64,000 nucleotides of DNA from assembly GCF_000620305.1 (NCBI RefSeq), contig NZ_JHVU01000021.1:1-64000 (forward strand). Reading direction: 5' to 3'. A program made the position numbers and the translations under genes. Below, in pieces: positions 28,784 to 38,895 of this stretch. Below the pieces are notes generated by a model. The model searched no databases. It had not been told where the DNA came from and saw nothing but the letters and a program-made list of their open reading frames with translations. This stretch comes from Desulfitibacter alkalitolerans DSM 16504 (lineage in GTDB: Bacteria; Bacillota; DSM-16504; Desulfitibacterales; Desulfitibacteraceae). Positions within the stretch are counted from its first letter, which is position 1. The number at the start of each line of letters is the position of its first letter.

Positions 28784-29233
28784 AAAAAAAATCACTCCTT
28801 CTACATATTTTAATTTAATTATTCCCTAAAATAAGGCCATGCATTACTTTTACTTATAGTCTCTTCGCTCTTTTAAAAAAAAATCCTTCTTTTTTCTGTT
28901 TGTGATTGTACAAGTTTTCACTTTTGTTGGATATTATTCTTCTCTAGAGTACCAATGTTTTAGTGATACATCTTTATAGACATGAGGTTTCCTAACCCTT
29001 TAAATGCTATTCCAAGTACTAAAATGAAAAAAAATTACCATAATTACATTTTTCACAAACTGCCAAACCCCTTGCCTTAGACGCTTTAACTTTTAGCCAA
29101 CCACTATCTACCTTGTGGAACTTATACTTTCTGCCCTGGAAATATAAATTTTCATTCATCAGTGGTGCCGTGAGACGGCATGGGTGTCTGATAGTGTAAA
29201 AAAGGGTCTCCCGAAGGGACCCTCAGTGGCTGT
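28784..29233 (-). other. long leader region of fhs, no gene
   Basis: About 450 bp without a plausible ORF. After the ndk terminator the minus strand carries a small perfect hairpin TGCCGT-CTC-ACGGCA (29164-29178). Then comes a mixed-composition stretch (29000-29160) and AT-rich DNA up to the fhs ribosome site. I looked for ZTP, THF and other known riboswitch cores and recognised none. Confidence 0.4.
29204..29222 (-). terminator. ndk terminator
   Basis: GGGTC-CC-TTCG-GG-GACCC hairpin with one bulged A and six Ts after it on the minus strand, directly after ndk. Confidence 0.85.
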
Positions 29234-29686
29234 TTAGTTTTCGTATATCCAGCTATCTAAACTTCTTTCGTAGCTGCATATTTCTTCATTCTTAAAAAAT
29301 ATGCCTATTTCTCTTTTGGCACTTTCTATGGAGTCTGAACCATGAATAATGTTTCGACCCACACTAATACCATAATCACCACGTATGGTGCCAAACTCTG
29401 CATTTAAAGGATTAGTTGCACCCATCATCTTTCTCATTCCGGCAACTGCATCATCACCTTCTACAACCATTGCAACTACAGGGCCAGATGTAATAAAGTC
29501 AACCAATCCGCCAAAAAAGGGTTTTCCTTTATGTTCTCCGTAGTGTATTTCTGCAGTTTCTCTAGAAATCCTAATCATTTTCATGGCTGCAATTTTATAG
29601 CCTTTTTTCTCTATTTTAGAAACAATCTCTCCAATTAGGTTTCTCTGAACTCCATCAGGCTTGATCATAATATATGTTTGCTCCAA
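29234..29686 (-). CDS. ndk: nucleoside diphosphate kinase
   Basis: Equalises nucleoside triphosphate pools by a phosphohistidine mechanism. 150 residues with the active-site NIIHGSDS, His115, and [11 protein letters not shown] at the N-terminus. The start is TTG 29686, 8 nt after AGGAG. It follows ftsH by 11 bp and is closed by a terminator. The C-terminus is slightly longer than the usual 130-150. Confidence 0.96.
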   Translation of the reverse strand: MEQTYIMIKPDGVQRNLIGEIVSKIEKKGYKIAAMKMIRISRETAEIHYGEHKGKPFFGGLVDFITSGPVVAMVVEGDDAVAGMRKMMGATNPLNAEFGTIRGDYGISVGRNIIHGSDSIESAKREIGIFFKNEEICSYERSLDSWIYEN

Positions 29687-29697
29687 AATCTCAACTC

Positions 29698-31707
29698 CTA
29701 TTTTAAATATTTAAAGGTTATTCTAGGATTCCCTCCTCCTTCGGGCGGGGGAGTGTCTTGAAAGTCTTTACGTTCATCGGTTGGTTCTTTAATACCTTTG
29801 GTTTCTTTGGTTTCTTTGGTTTCTTCATTTTGTTTATTTTTATTTTGAGAATCTTTTGCCATCATTTCATCCAGCTTATTTCGTGCTTCTTGGGGCGATA
29901 AACCTTCATCCATACTGTTTATGAGTGTTTCAAACTCATTTGCTTCCAAGGTCTCTTTTTCCATTAATGTTTGGGCCACCAGATGCAGTTTATCCATATT
30001 GTCCATTAATATTTGCTTGGCACGATTGTAAGATTCATCCATGATACGCCTGGCTTCTTTATCAATTGAAAAGGCAACCGCCTCACTATAGTTTCTGTCT
30101 CTAGAAATATCTCTACCCAGGAAAACCTGCTCCTGCCGCCTTCCAAAGGTCAGTGGTCCCAGCTCCTGGCTCATACCATACTCAGTAATTATTTTTCTTA
30201 CAAGCTCACTGGCTCTTTCAAGATCATTTTGAGCACCTGTACTAATTTCCTTTAAGACAATATCTTCTGCAACCCTGCCACCTAAAAGCATGGCAACCAT
30301 GTCTAATATTTGTGATTTAGTCATGTATCTACGATCCTCTTTAGGCAACAGCAGTGTATATCCCCCTGCTCTTCCCCGGGGAATTATAGAGACCTTATGG
30401 AGAGGGTCTGTGTGTTTCAAGTAATGGCCCATTAATGCATGACCAGCCTCGTGGTATGCCACCAGCTTCTTTTCGTAGTCACTAATTACCCTGGATTTCT
30501 TCTCTGGCCCTGCAATAACCCTTTCAATGGAGGCTTCAAGCTCATCCATTCCTATTTTTTTGCGCCCGTATCGGGCCGCAAGCAGGGCAGCCTCATTAAC
30601 AAGGTTTTGCAAATCAGCCCCTGTAAAGCCCGGGGTTCTTCTTGCCAAAACATTTAAATCAACGCCATCTGCAAGAGGCCTGTTTTTTACATGCACCTTA
30701 AGTATTTCTTCTCTGCCCTTAACATCGGGAACATCAACAGTAATTTGTCTATCAAATCGCCCTGGACGCAACAATGCCGGATCGAGAATATCAGGTCTGT
30801 TGGTGGCAGCTATAATGATTATACCTTCATTTGTTTCAAAACCATCCATTTCAACAAGGAGCTGGTTTAGAGTCTGCTCTCTTTCATCATGGCCCCCACC
30901 AAGGCCAGCACCCCTTTGTCTACCAACAGCATCTATTTCATCAATGAACACTATACAGGGAGCATTCTTTTTTGCATTCTCAAAAAGGTCCCTAACTCTA
31001 GATGCACCAACACCTACAAACATCTCCACAAAATCCGAACCACTTATGCTGAAAAAGGGAACCCCTGCTTCACCGGCCACGGCCCTGGCAAGCAAAGTTT
31101 TCCCAGTACCGGGAGGCCCAAATAAAAGCACGCCCTTGGGAATTTTAGCCCCTATTTCGTTGAATTTTCTAGGATGCTTTAGAAATTCCACAACCTCTTC
31201 CAATTCTTCCCTTACTTCATCAACTCCTGCCACATCTGCAAAGGTAACCTTAGATTTTTCTCCAGTTTGCAGCCTGGCCTTGCTTTTACCAAACTGCATG
31301 ACCCTGTTGCCTCCACCCTGGGTTTGCTGCATCATAAATAGAATTAAACCAACAATCAACAAGATTGGCAAAAAAGTCCCTAAAAGACCGGTCCACCAGG
31401 CAGGCTCTGGTTTTGGAATAGACGTAACTTCTATGCCCATGTCAACCATCCTTTGCAGCAGTTCAGGATTTGGAGGAATATTGGATGTAAATGGTTCTCC
31501 AGTTTTAAGTTCACCAGTTATAATATATATATCCTCCCGCAAGGTTACATCAGCTGATCTGATTTTACCCTGAGCAATATCAGCCATTAGAGCCGTTAAT
31601 GTAAGCTCTCTGGGCTGTTCCCCAGTAGGAGTAGTCAATCTTATAACGGATACTGCAATGAGAACAATTAAAAGATAAATTGCTAAATTCTTAAATATTC
31701 GATTCAA
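29698..31707 (-). CDS. ftsH: ATP-dependent zinc metalloprotease FtsH
   Basis: Membrane-anchored AAA+ protease for quality control of membrane and regulatory proteins. 669 residues: transmembrane helices at about 5-23 and 108-127, Walker A GPPGTGKT (197-204), Walker B FIDEIDA (254-260), SRH region, and the zinc site HEAGH (419-423). The tail is low-complexity and charged with repeated ETK units and a proline/glycine stretch. The start is TTG 31707 after GAGGAGG. It ends in UAG. The hprT gene that separates ftsH and tilS in B. subtilis is absent. Confidence 0.97.
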   Translation of the reverse strand: MNRIFKNLAIYLLIVLIAVSVIRLTTPTGEQPRELTLTALMADIAQGKIRSADVTLREDIYIITGELKTGEPFTSNIPPNPELLQRMVDMGIEVTSIPKPEPAWWTGLLGTFLPILLIVGLILFMMQQTQGGGNRVMQFGKSKARLQTGEKSKVTFADVAGVDEVREELEEVVEFLKHPRKFNEIGAKIPKGVLLFGPPGTGKTLLARAVAGEAGVPFFSISGSDFVEMFVGVGASRVRDLFENAKKNAPCIVFIDEIDAVGRQRGAGLGGGHDEREQTLNQLLVEMDGFETNEGIIIIAATNRPDILDPALLRPGRFDRQITVDVPDVKGREEILKVHVKNRPLADGVDLNVLARRTPGFTGADLQNLVNEAALLAARYGRKKIGMDELEASIERVIAGPEKKSRVISDYEKKLVAYHEAGHALMGHYLKHTDPLHKVSIIPRGRAGGYTLLLPKEDRRYMTKSQILDMVAMLLGGRVAEDIVLKEISTGAQNDLERASELVRKIITEYGMSQELGPLTFGRRQEQVFLGRDISRDRNYSEAVAFSIDKEARRIMDESYNRAKQILMDNMDKLHLVAQTLMEKETLEANEFETLINSMDEGLSPQEARNKLDEMMAKDSQNKNKQNEETKETKETKGIKEPTDERKDFQDTPPPEGGGNPRITFKYLK

Positions 31708-31812
31708 AAATATCCTCCTCTCAAGCTGTTATACTTATGCTACTAAAAGAAACTATACCATAAAGTTCTATTATTTTTCAAAAGAATCTGCCCTTTTTTC
31801 ATAATTTCTCCA

Positions 31813-33222
31813 TTATTCTTCCTTAACAAATCTCAATAAAACACTATTTTTATCTAATGTATTCCTAAATTCCTCTGATATTCTTAAACCAGCTACCCAA
31901 ATAACTTTTCCTGAATTTTTGCTGAGGATAACCGGCACCCTGTCTCTTTCTATCTTCTCAACCTTTTCATCAATGAATAGGTCCTTAAGCTTTTTAGTCC
32001 CTGACATGCCAACAGGCATTATTCTGTCCCCAGGCCTTCTATTTCTAATAATTAAAATATCATCTGGCTCTATAGCTACTACTGCTTCGTTTGCAGCTTT
32101 TAGTTCCAGTCTTTCTATGGTTTCTGATGGACTTAAGCATCTAGCTTCTATTGAAGCATTAATCTCCCCAATAAATAGGGTGCCCGGAATAGACAGCTCA
32201 TAACTGTAATTAATACCTTCCTGTGAATAATATGCCTCTTTAGGCATTATTTTAAGCCTATCATAGCTATAAATAACCACCAATTGACCCGGTAATTCTG
32301 TGCTGCTTCCTGATACATTCTGGGATATCAAGCTTCTTACAACTTCTACATGAAAAAAAGATAGGTTATAATTGTTTCTCTTTAATAAAGCATATATCTG
32401 CCTTATAACTCTCCTTTGCAGGGCAATAGGCAGCCCTATAAAAGGTTTGGTCAACCATTCCCCTTTTTTTAGATCCGGGTTTACAAACACCCGGCACTGA
32501 TTTTCACATTTTTCAGCCATTGAATCTAGATATGCATTTTCTTCCCTTAGTATATCTGCAGTATTCGAAAGAACATCAACTATTTTTGAATTAAACTCAT
32601 TTTTTAGAATAGGCATAAGCCTGTTTCTTATTTTGTTTCTTAGATAAACGTCTTTAAAATTTGACCCATCCTCAAAAAAGGTTAGCTTATTCTCTTCACA
32701 GTATTTCTCCAATGTTTCTTTTTTAATCTCTATTAACGGTCTTACAAATGGGTCCCTTTTGGGAGCAATACCTTTTAAACCATCTAATCCAGCCCCTTTA
32801 AAAAGGTTGAGGAGTATTGTTTCGGCTTGATCATCCTTATGGTGGCCTAAGGCTATTTTATTGCAGGATAATGCTTCTGCAGTTTTTATTAAAAAATCAT
32901 ACCTAACTATCCTGGCACCTTCTTGTGGTGAAAAGCTGTTTTGAGCCAGGATTTCAGGAACATTAATCCTTTCTATAACAGATTTAAGTCCAAGCTTATC
33001 TGCAAAGCCTTTCACATACTCCGCATCCCGATCTGCTTCAGCACCCCTGAACATATGGTTTAAATGTGCTACAAATAAAGTCAAGCCAAACCTATTTTTA
33101 AGTGTATATAAACAATGAAGCAGGGCCAGTGAATCTGCCCCCCCTGAAACTGCTACTAAAACTCTATCATTTTTTTGCAGTAGATCGTATTTTGCAATTG
33201 TTTTTTCTACAAAAGTAATCAT
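31813..33222 (-). CDS. tilS: tRNA(Ile)-lysidine synthase TilS
   Basis: Modifies C34 of the AUA-reading tRNA-Ile to lysidine with ATP and lysine. 469 residues. The N-terminal PP-loop is VAVSGGADSLALLH (SGGADS 26-31), followed by LGHHKDDQAETILLNLFKG near 130 and the C-terminal TilS domains with RNRRPGDRIMP near 388. ATG 33222. It follows spoIIE, the same order as in B. subtilis. Confidence 0.95.
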   Translation of the reverse strand: MITFVEKTIAKYDLLQKNDRVLVAVSGGADSLALLHCLYTLKNRFGLTLFVAHLNHMFRGAEADRDAEYVKGFADKLGLKSVIERINVPEILAQNSFSPQEGARIVRYDFLIKTAEALSCNKIALGHHKDDQAETILLNLFKGAGLDGLKGIAPKRDPFVRPLIEIKKETLEKYCEENKLTFFEDGSNFKDVYLRNKIRNRLMPILKNEFNSKIVDVLSNTADILREENAYLDSMAEKCENQCRVFVNPDLKKGEWLTKPFIGLPIALQRRVIRQIYALLKRNNYNLSFFHVEVVRSLISQNVSGSSTELPGQLVVIYSYDRLKIMPKEAYYSQEGINYSYELSIPGTLFIGEINASIEARCLSPSETIERLELKAANEAVVAIEPDDILIIRNRRPGDRIMPVGMSGTKKLKDLFIDEKVEKIERDRVPVILSKNSGKVIWVAGLRISEEFRNTLDKNSVLLRFVKEE

Positions 33223-33369
33223 TTATCAGGTAAACTCTCCAGTATTACTTTAATCTAATCTATATCATTCGGTAAAAAACGACATTTTCCTGCCAATTTG
33301 GCTGTTTTTTCCTATATATTTCTAGTTTCCCAATGTGAAAATAATCTATACAATGCATGGGCAAAACAA

Positions 33370-35751
33370 TTACTCTAATTTTGCTACAATAACAGTCATA
33401 TCATCGTTTATGATATCTGGAGCAACTGCTAAAGCATGCCGTAAAATCATATGGGCTAGTTCCTGCGGATCTTGTAGGCGCAGTTCTTTTATTACTTCCA
33501 CCATCCAGCCCTCTTTATCAGTAAATTCACCTGCCTCAAGGATGCCATCAGAAACCATAATTAGAGCATCACCCTTACAGAGATGTTTAGTTTGTCTAGT
33601 CACCTCAATGCCATTAAGAATTCCTAATGGATGACTATTAGCTTTTATGATGCCAATTTGGCTCCCCCTTTTTATAAACCCGGGCGCTGCACCAATTTTT
33701 ATAAATTCTACTTCCCCAGAATAAATGTCAATTATGGTTAAATCCAGGGTAGCAAAGGTTTCATCCTCTGACCTAACTCCTAGAACAGAATTAATAGTTC
33801 GTATAGCCATTTCTCTATCAAAACCATTTTTTAAAAGCTGTTCTAATAGAGATATTACAGTATTACTTTCCTTTGCAGCCTTGGGTCCTACTCCCATTCC
33901 GTCGCTCAGTGCAATAATATGCTTGCCCCCTTTTATTTCAAAGGCCTTATAGGAATCACCACATATTACCGTTCCTTCACTTTTCACCTGGCTAAATCCC
34001 ATAGTAACCTTCAATGCTGCTGTGGACCTTAGCTTGCAGCTGCAGATTAATTCACCTTTTTTTATTGCACAACTACTTCTATCAACTATATAGCTTTCTT
34101 TTAAATACTCCTCTAAAAAGGGCTTAACAATTAAATTGCATTCCATCTTACCTTTGCATGCCTCTTTAATAACATCAAGCTCCAAGGTGTTGCTGTTGGT
34201 TTGAGTTAAATTAAGAGATAATAAGTCAATACCCATTTCTTCCATTTTCCTGTAAATAAAATGCTCCTTTTCAGAAAGCTGATCCCTTTCTAATTTTATC
34301 TCTCCAGCCAAGCTATCCATGACAGCCGATACACCTTGCAACTGTTCTGATACTAGATTTTTTGTCTCACTTAGTTTTTTTCTGTAATGCTTATCCATTA
34401 AGTATGTCTCGAAGAGACACCCTGCCACTGTTACTAATTCATCAGGGCGAACGCACCGTTTTCTTAACTCTCCAGGCAGATCTTCCTTATTTACCTTTCC
34501 TTGAGCTTCAATTAAATTAAACAGGGTACAGATATGCTGGCATGTTGATTTTTTTTCTCGCTGCCAGCAGATCATAAATACTGAACATCCTGAGCAAACC
34601 TTATTTGTAATGGATTTTAATATTAAGTCAAATCTGGCATTATTTTCCCACTCAATATCATCGGAAATTTGTTTAAAGGTCTTTGATAATTCCTTGAAAA
34701 TATTACTAACATCATTGATTTTGTTAAGTAGCACCTTCTCAGTCTCCCGCAAATGAGATTTGCCCGGGTTTAAAGCCTCTGCTTTATAAAGCAGGGCAGT
34801 GGGTACCAACAAGAATACTAAACTTGCACTAATACTTTCAATTAATAGAGAGTTAAGTTCATCAACATACAACAAATAATATGCCATACCCAATTGTCCC
34901 ATCATAAAGCCTACTATACAGCCAAGCTTTCCAAAACCTCTAAAAATGCCAGCTAATAATCCTGATAAAGCAAAAATTCCTGCGTAAGGGCTGACAACGG
35001 TTGTTAATAATGCAGGAGCAAAGCCTGATATGACTCCTATGGAGGCTCCATATCCCCCTCCGTACAAAAATGCTGTCCAAAGAATCATTACAAGCGCTAT
35101 TGTTCTGCCAAGATTCCAGTATAAAAAACTTATATCCATTAAACTTATCAATATGGCTATTCCAAGCATGCTTAGTCCAATTCCATTTTCTTTGGATAGA
35201 ATACCCTTCTGTAGTTCACTAATTCCTGATATTCCCTTTACAAAGGCTATGGAAAGGCTGCCGGCAATAAAACCCTCAAAGGTTGTTTCCAGAAAATAAT
35301 ACCTTGGGTAATCTCCTAATAAAAAATATGAGCCCTTTATTAAAACCATTATCGAAAATACTAAAACAGGAATATGCCAAATTGATTTCATAAAAAAGGC
35401 TCTAAATATTGATACAGCAAATATGATTATCAACCCTGCTGCAATATTTAAAAGGGTAGCAGCTGTAAAGGCACCAGTGCCCAACCAAATGCCCACCAAA
35501 GATCCCAGTGTAACTGCCACAACAACCTTTCTCCCTTCGAGACCAACTACTGCAGCGCAAAAGGCTGGAGCAAGCACCCATATGCTTTGCATAATAAACC
35601 CCTTTGCAAAAATAAGGGTAACTATCCCATATATGATTATTAATGGGTTCCAATTATTTATAGCTTGTCCAGCACCAACCTTTATCTCATCATTTTCCTG
35701 AGAAATGGTAGCATTTCTTCTAAATGGATAAACTTCTGTAGGTTCTGACAA
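33370..35751 (-). CDS. spoIIE: stage II sporulation protein E (PP2C phosphatase)
   Basis: Phosphatase that dephosphorylates SpoIIAA to release sigma-F in the forespore and takes part in the polar septum. 793 residues from TTG 35751. About ten membrane segments occupy the first 330 residues, then a central regulatory region with a cysteine cluster (CSGCSVFMICWQ). The C-terminal PP2C domain has ALSDGMGVGPKAAKES and FIKIGAAPGF. TTG 35751 lies 8 nt after AAGGTGG; GTG 35760 is possible but too near that site. It is preceded by a Spo0A-type promoter. Confidence 0.94.
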   Translation of the reverse strand: MSEPTEVYPFRRNATISQENDEIKVGAGQAINNWNPLIIIYGIVTLIFAKGFIMQSIWVLAPAFCAAVVGLEGRKVVVAVTLGSLVGIWLGTGAFTAATLLNIAAGLIIIFAVSIFRAFFMKSIWHIPVLVFSIMVLIKGSYFLLGDYPRYYFLETTFEGFIAGSLSIAFVKGISGISELQKGILSKENGIGLSMLGIAILISLMDISFLYWNLGRTIALVMILWTAFLYGGGYGASIGVISGFAPALLTTVVSPYAGIFALSGLLAGIFRGFGKLGCIVGFMMGQLGMAYYLLYVDELNSLLIESISASLVFLLVPTALLYKAEALNPGKSHLRETEKVLLNKINDVSNIFKELSKTFKQISDDIEWENNARFDLILKSITNKVCSGCSVFMICWQREKKSTCQHICTLFNLIEAQGKVNKEDLPGELRKRCVRPDELVTVAGCLFETYLMDKHYRKKLSETKNLVSEQLQGVSAVMDSLAGEIKLERDQLSEKEHFIYRKMEEMGIDLLSLNLTQTNSNTLELDVIKEACKGKMECNLIVKPFLEEYLKESYIVDRSSCAIKKGELICSCKLRSTAALKVTMGFSQVKSEGTVICGDSYKAFEIKGGKHIIALSDGMGVGPKAAKESNTVISLLEQLLKNGFDREMAIRTINSVLGVRSEDETFATLDLTIIDIYSGEVEFIKIGAAPGFIKRGSQIGIIKANSHPLGILNGIEVTRQTKHLCKGDALIMVSDGILEAGEFTDKEGWMVEVIKELRLQDPQELAHMILRHALAVAPDIINDDMTVIVAKLE

Positions 35752-35785
35752 TTGCTGCACCACCTTAAAATAATGTCTTTTTACA

Positions 35786-35818
35786 ATTATAGTATACAGG
35801 CTGTGCAATCATTGTCAG
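35786..35818 (-). promoter_or_regulatory. spoIIE promoter, 21-bp spacer
   Basis: CTGACA (35813-35818) is followed after 21 bp by a perfect TATAAT (35786-35791) on the minus strand. The B. subtilis spoIIE promoter is sigma-A dependent with an abnormal 21-bp spacer and needs Spo0A-P, so the same architecture is kept. An alternative -10 (TATACT, 16-bp spacer) overlaps. Confidence 0.7.
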
Positions 35819-35843
35819 GTTGCGTTATAAAAACCGTGTTTTA

Positions 35844-35870
35844 TTTGACATAATCTGCCAGTTTTCAACA
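35844..35870 (-). promoter_or_regulatory. two Spo0A-box-like sites
   Basis: TGTTGAA (35864-35870) and TGTCAAA (35844-35850) on the minus strand each match the 0A box TGTCGAA at six of seven positions. They are 20 bp apart, on the same face, immediately upstream of the spoIIE promoter. Confidence 0.6.
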
Positions 35871-35924
35871 CAAGGATTTCCATTCCACATTTACTTTAAA
35901 GCATAATTCAGTAAGTATTGAAAA

Positions 35925-35944
35925 AACTGGCTCTGTAGCCAGTT
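35925..35944 (-). terminator. tRNA-Met terminator
   Basis: Perfect 8-bp stem AACTGGCT/AGCCAGTT, 4-nt loop, TTTTC on the minus strand, 12 bp after the tRNA. Confidence 0.9.
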
Positions 35945-35955
35945 ATGAACACTTT

Positions 35956-36032
35956 TGGTAGCGGTGGTAGGACTTGAACCTACGACTCTGCGGGTATGAA
36001 CCGCATGCTCTAGCCAACTGAGCTACACCGCC
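35956..36032 (-). tRNA. tRNA-Met (CAT), elongator type
   Basis: 77 nt with encoded CCA. Acceptor GGCGGTG/CACCGCT, D-loop AGCTCAGTTGGCTAGAGC, anticodon CAT in GGTTCATACCC, and T-loop GGTTCAAGTCC are all present. The sequence resembles B. subtilis elongator tRNA-Met, and a tRNA-Met lies at the same place (between yabR and spoIIE) there. A lysidine tRNA-Ile(CAT) is less likely on these grounds. Confidence 0.93.
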
Positions 36033-36059
36033 TTATTAAATTTTTCCAACTAATAACAT

Positions 36060-36088
36060 ATTATGAAGCATATCTCAAGGATTGTCAA
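36060..36088 (-). promoter_or_regulatory. tRNA-Met promoter
   Basis: TTGACA (36083-36088), 17 bp, CATAAT (36060-36065) on the minus strand. The predicted start is about 20 nt before the tRNA. Confidence 0.8.
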
Positions 36089-36112
36089 GAAGATAATCCC
36101 CTATTTAATTGC

Positions 36113-36571
36113 CTATTTAATTAACATAAACTTTGCTCCAGCTGCCAGCAGCACTATTCCTACAAATTTCATCCATGTAAAGGGAATTTTTTGAAGACCA
36201 AACAAACCAAAATGATCAACCAGGGCAGCAGTTGTTACCTGTCCTACTATTATGGCTGTAGTTGCAGTAGCGACACCAAGTTTAGGGATGCTTACCATTA
36301 CACCAACTGTAATGGCAATTCCTATAGCCCCTCCCAGGTATAAATACCAGGGAGCCTGATTGTAGCTGCCAAAATCCCCATGACCCATACGTAAAACAAA
36401 TATCATTACAATTAATAAAATAGCCGCCGAAGCATGCACTATAAAAGTAGACTCTAGAAGGCCAATAATTTTAGCCAGGGATGCATTTAAAGAGCCCTGA
36501 AGAGCCATTGCTATTCCTGATGCAAGGGCAATTAATAAGGCAAATATTGCTCCTGTTAAAAGTAAATTCAT
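36113..36571 (-). CDS. DMT-family (DUF606/YdcZ) membrane protein
   Basis: 152 residues with five hydrophobic segments, the size and pattern of the half-size drug/metabolite transporter family DUF606. IGLLESTFIVHASAAILL and GVATATTAIIVGQVTTAALVD are typical. Such proteins probably work as homo- or hetero-dimers; no partner gene adjoins it. The substrate is unknown. ATG 36571 follows AGAGGGAA; it ends in UAG, with a second in-frame UAG three codons later. Confidence 0.8.
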   Translation of the reverse strand: MNLLLTGAIFALLIALASGIAMALQGSLNASLAKIIGLLESTFIVHASAAILLIVMIFVLRMGHGDFGSYNQAPWYLYLGGAIGIAITVGVMVSIPKLGVATATTAIIVGQVTTAALVDHFGLFGLQKIPFTWMKFVGIVLLAAGAKFMLIK

Positions 36572-36766
36572 AATATCATTCCCTCTGTGATTGGACTTAA
36601 AATTATACTCTCTTAGCTAATATCCCCCGCAAATAACTTCTTGTATACAAGATTAGTTAATAATTTTTTGCCAACTATTGCAAAGTATGTTGAAAACTCT
36701 TCTTAGGCATCATAATACTACGATGTAATGTAAATAATATAATCTTCATTAAAAAGGAGCTTGAAA

Positions 36767-37540
36767 ATGAGGAAAGTAATCTTGTCTTTATCCCTAGCAT
36801 TAGCTATCTCACTATCCTTTGTCCTCTGTCCTCAAACGACTTACGCTATAGACATATATACTCCCAACCCCGAAAACGAAGTTATCACCTGTTCAGACTT
36901 TGACATGGTAATTAGGCCCAAGGCTCCAGCAATGGAAGGGTCAGATGTAATAACACCTGTATCTGCTGCAAGGCCAACAGGAACAGTTCATATTGTCATA
37001 AATAAAAGCGAGAGAAAGCTTTTCTTGTATGATAATGGAAATATTTTTAAAGAATACCCTGTAGCTGTAGGAAAAGCAGAAACCCCTACTCCTGTAGGGG
37101 AATGGAAAATTACAAGTAAAGGCATGTGGGGAGGAGGCTTTGGGACAAGGTGGATGGGGTTAAATGTACCCTGGGGCAAGTATGGAATTCATGGTACCAA
37201 CAAGCCTTATTCCATTGGCACCTATGCCTCCCATGGATGTATTAGAATGTTTAACAGGGACGTGGAAGAGTTATATTCATTCGTTGACATTGGCACCCCA
37301 GTAATCATAGAAGGCAATTACCCTCATCTAGCATATAGAACAGTTAAACCAGGAACAGCCTCTAAGGATATGCTCCATGTGCAAAAAAGACTTAGGGAAC
37401 TGGGCTTATATTGGGGACCAATAGACGGCAGGTACGGCAAAATGACTGAAATGTCCACAACATACTTTCAACTCTTAAACAATGAAGAGGCTGATGGAAT
37501 AATAGACGATTCTTATTATGAAATCCTTCAATTAAAATAA
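36767..37540 (+). CDS. L,D-transpeptidase with peptidoglycan-binding domain
   Basis: Secreted cell-wall enzyme making 3-3 cross-links, possibly in the spore cortex or vegetative wall. 257 residues: signal peptide (1-27, ending near ALA-type site TTYA), YkuD catalytic domain (about 75-190) with IHGTN and the cysteine motif SHGCIRM near 160, and a C-terminal peptidoglycan-binding repeat (LHVQKRLRELGLYWGPIDG). ATG 36767 is preferred to TTG 36761, being 7 nt after AAAGGAG. One of few plus-strand genes, convergent with ppx. Confidence 0.9.
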   Translation: MRKVILSLSLALAISLSFVLCPQTTYAIDIYTPNPENEVITCSDFDMVIRPKAPAMEGSDVITPVSAARPTGTVHIVINKSERKLFLYDNGNIFKEYPVAVGKAETPTPVGEWKITSKGMWGGGFGTRWMGLNVPWGKYGIHGTNKPYSIGTYASHGCIRMFNRDVEELYSFVDIGTPVIIEGNYPHLAYRTVKPGTASKDMLHVQKRLRELGLYWGPIDGRYGKMTEMSTTYFQLLNNEEADGIIDDSYYEILQLK

Positions 37541-37544
37541 AACT

Positions 37545-38411
37545 TTACGCATATTTTAGGATAATTCCATATAGTATATCTGCTTCACTAACTATAACCT
37601 TGTTAATATTTAAATAGGTCATTATAACCCATAGAATTAGCAAACCTGCAATGATAATATCTGCTCTCTCCGGCTGCAGCCCAGGAATAGCTAGCCTTTG
37701 AGCCAGAGACTTGCTTCCTATATAAAAAATGGTTTTTCCAAGCTCTTCAATGCTTATCTCACTTCCATGAACCAAATCTGGATCATAATTGGTAAGCTTT
37801 TTGGTTATGGCTGCTAGATTCGTAGCTGTACCGCCTACTGCAATTAGCTTATGGTGTCTAAGATTTTTAATCTTATCTAAATGCTCCTCCAGCTCTGCAT
37901 ATATTTGCGTTGGGGTGGTGGAATTCTCTGTACACCTTACTGCACCTACTGGACTGCTGGTAAATATTATTTCATTATCCTGTTTAAAAACTATTTCAGT
38001 ACTACCACCACCTATATCAACCACTATACCGTCTTCCAGCATGTCCAACTCTGAACAAGCACCTGAATAGCTTAGCTCTGCTTCTTCCTCTCCAGAAATA
38101 ATATCTATCTCCAAACGAGCTTCCTGCCAAGCTAATTCAAGAAGCTCTCCAGCGTTGGAGGCCTCTCTCATGGCGCTTGTCGCCACTGCCTTAACCTGCT
38201 TCACATTAAAGCCTTGTATAGTTTCCATAAAAGCCACCAGAGCATCCAGGGTTCTAGCTATGGCCTCCTTGGAAATCCTACCTGTTGATTCCAGCCCCTC
38301 TCCTAATCTAGTACTTCTTAAATCTCTATGTATGGGAATAATTTTATCATTATTTCTTTCTGCAATAAGAAGCCTTACTGAATTTGTACCAATATCTATC
38401 GCTGCAAACAT
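37545..38411 (-). CDS. ppx: Ppx/GppA exopolyphosphatase family protein
   Basis: Hydrolyses polyphosphate or pppGpp. 288 residues of the ASKHA fold: FAAIDIGTNSVRLLIAE at the start, SAMREASN near 90 and the phosphate loop VDIGGGSTEIVF near 140. It is the short form without the C-terminal HD domain, as in many clostridia. It ends 4 bp from the plus-strand L,D-transpeptidase gene, with no hairpin between them. Substrate preference cannot be told. Confidence 0.9.
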   Translation of the reverse strand: MFAAIDIGTNSVRLLIAERNNDKIIPIHRDLRSTRLGEGLESTGRISKEAIARTLDALVAFMETIQGFNVKQVKAVATSAMREASNAGELLELAWQEARLEIDIISGEEEAELSYSGACSELDMLEDGIVVDIGGGSTEIVFKQDNEIIFTSSPVGAVRCTENSTTPTQIYAELEEHLDKIKNLRHHKLIAVGGTATNLAAITKKLTNYDPDLVHGSEISIEELGKTIFYIGSKSLAQRLAIPGLQPERADIIIAGLLILWVIMTYLNINKVIVSEADILYGIILKYA

Positions 38412-38450
38412 TTACAATACCCCCAAAATATGTTAATAGTTAAATTAATA

Positions 38451-38475
38451 AAACCTCCATCATATAAGGAGGTTT
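38451..38475 (-). terminator. yabR terminator
   Basis: AAACCTCC/GGAGGTTT stem, 9-nt loop, T-rich after it on the minus strand. It separates yabR from ppx. Confidence 0.8.
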
Positions 38476-38502
38476 CTTTTTAGAAATAAAATATATTAGT
38501 GC

Positions 38503-38895
38503 TTAATACAACCTTGAACCACGCCCTCCCCTTTTTCCCTCGGTTTGGCGTTTAATATCGGCTTGCCTTTCATCACTATCCTTAATAAACTTAGCAAGTT
38601 TGTCCTCAAATGAAATCTGAGGCTCCCTGGTATTCCTTTTAGCCTTTTTTGATTCATAACTAGGGTTAGCTTGTTTAATGGATAAGCCTATTTTGCCCTC
38701 CTGATCAACATTAATGACCTTAACCTTAACTTTATCATTTTCTTTTAAATAATCATTAACATTTTTAACATATGCATCAGCTACCTCAGAAATATGAACC
38801 AGACCTGTAGTACCTCCAGGCAATTCTACAAAGGCCCCAAAATTTGTAATGCCCTTCACAACACCCTCTAATATGCTGCCTTTTGTGACAGTCAT
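38503..38895 (-). CDS. yabR: S1 domain RNA-binding protein (YabR-like)
   Basis: 130 residues. One S1 OB-fold (about 3-72: GSILEGVVKGITNFGAFVEL and KVINVDQEGKIGLSIKQA) is followed by a basic, arginine/glycine-rich tail ending RGGRGSRLY. It probably binds RNA or ribosomes. ATG 38895 follows AGGAGG; the longer ORF is not supported. Its place between ftsB/divIC and the tRNA/spoIIE is the same as in B. subtilis. Confidence 0.92.
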   Translation of the reverse strand: MTVTKGSILEGVVKGITNFGAFVELPGGTTGLVHISEVADAYVKNVNDYLKENDKVKVKVINVDQEGKIGLSIKQANPSYESKKAKRNTREPQISFEDKLAKFIKDSDERQADIKRQTEGKRGGRGSRLY

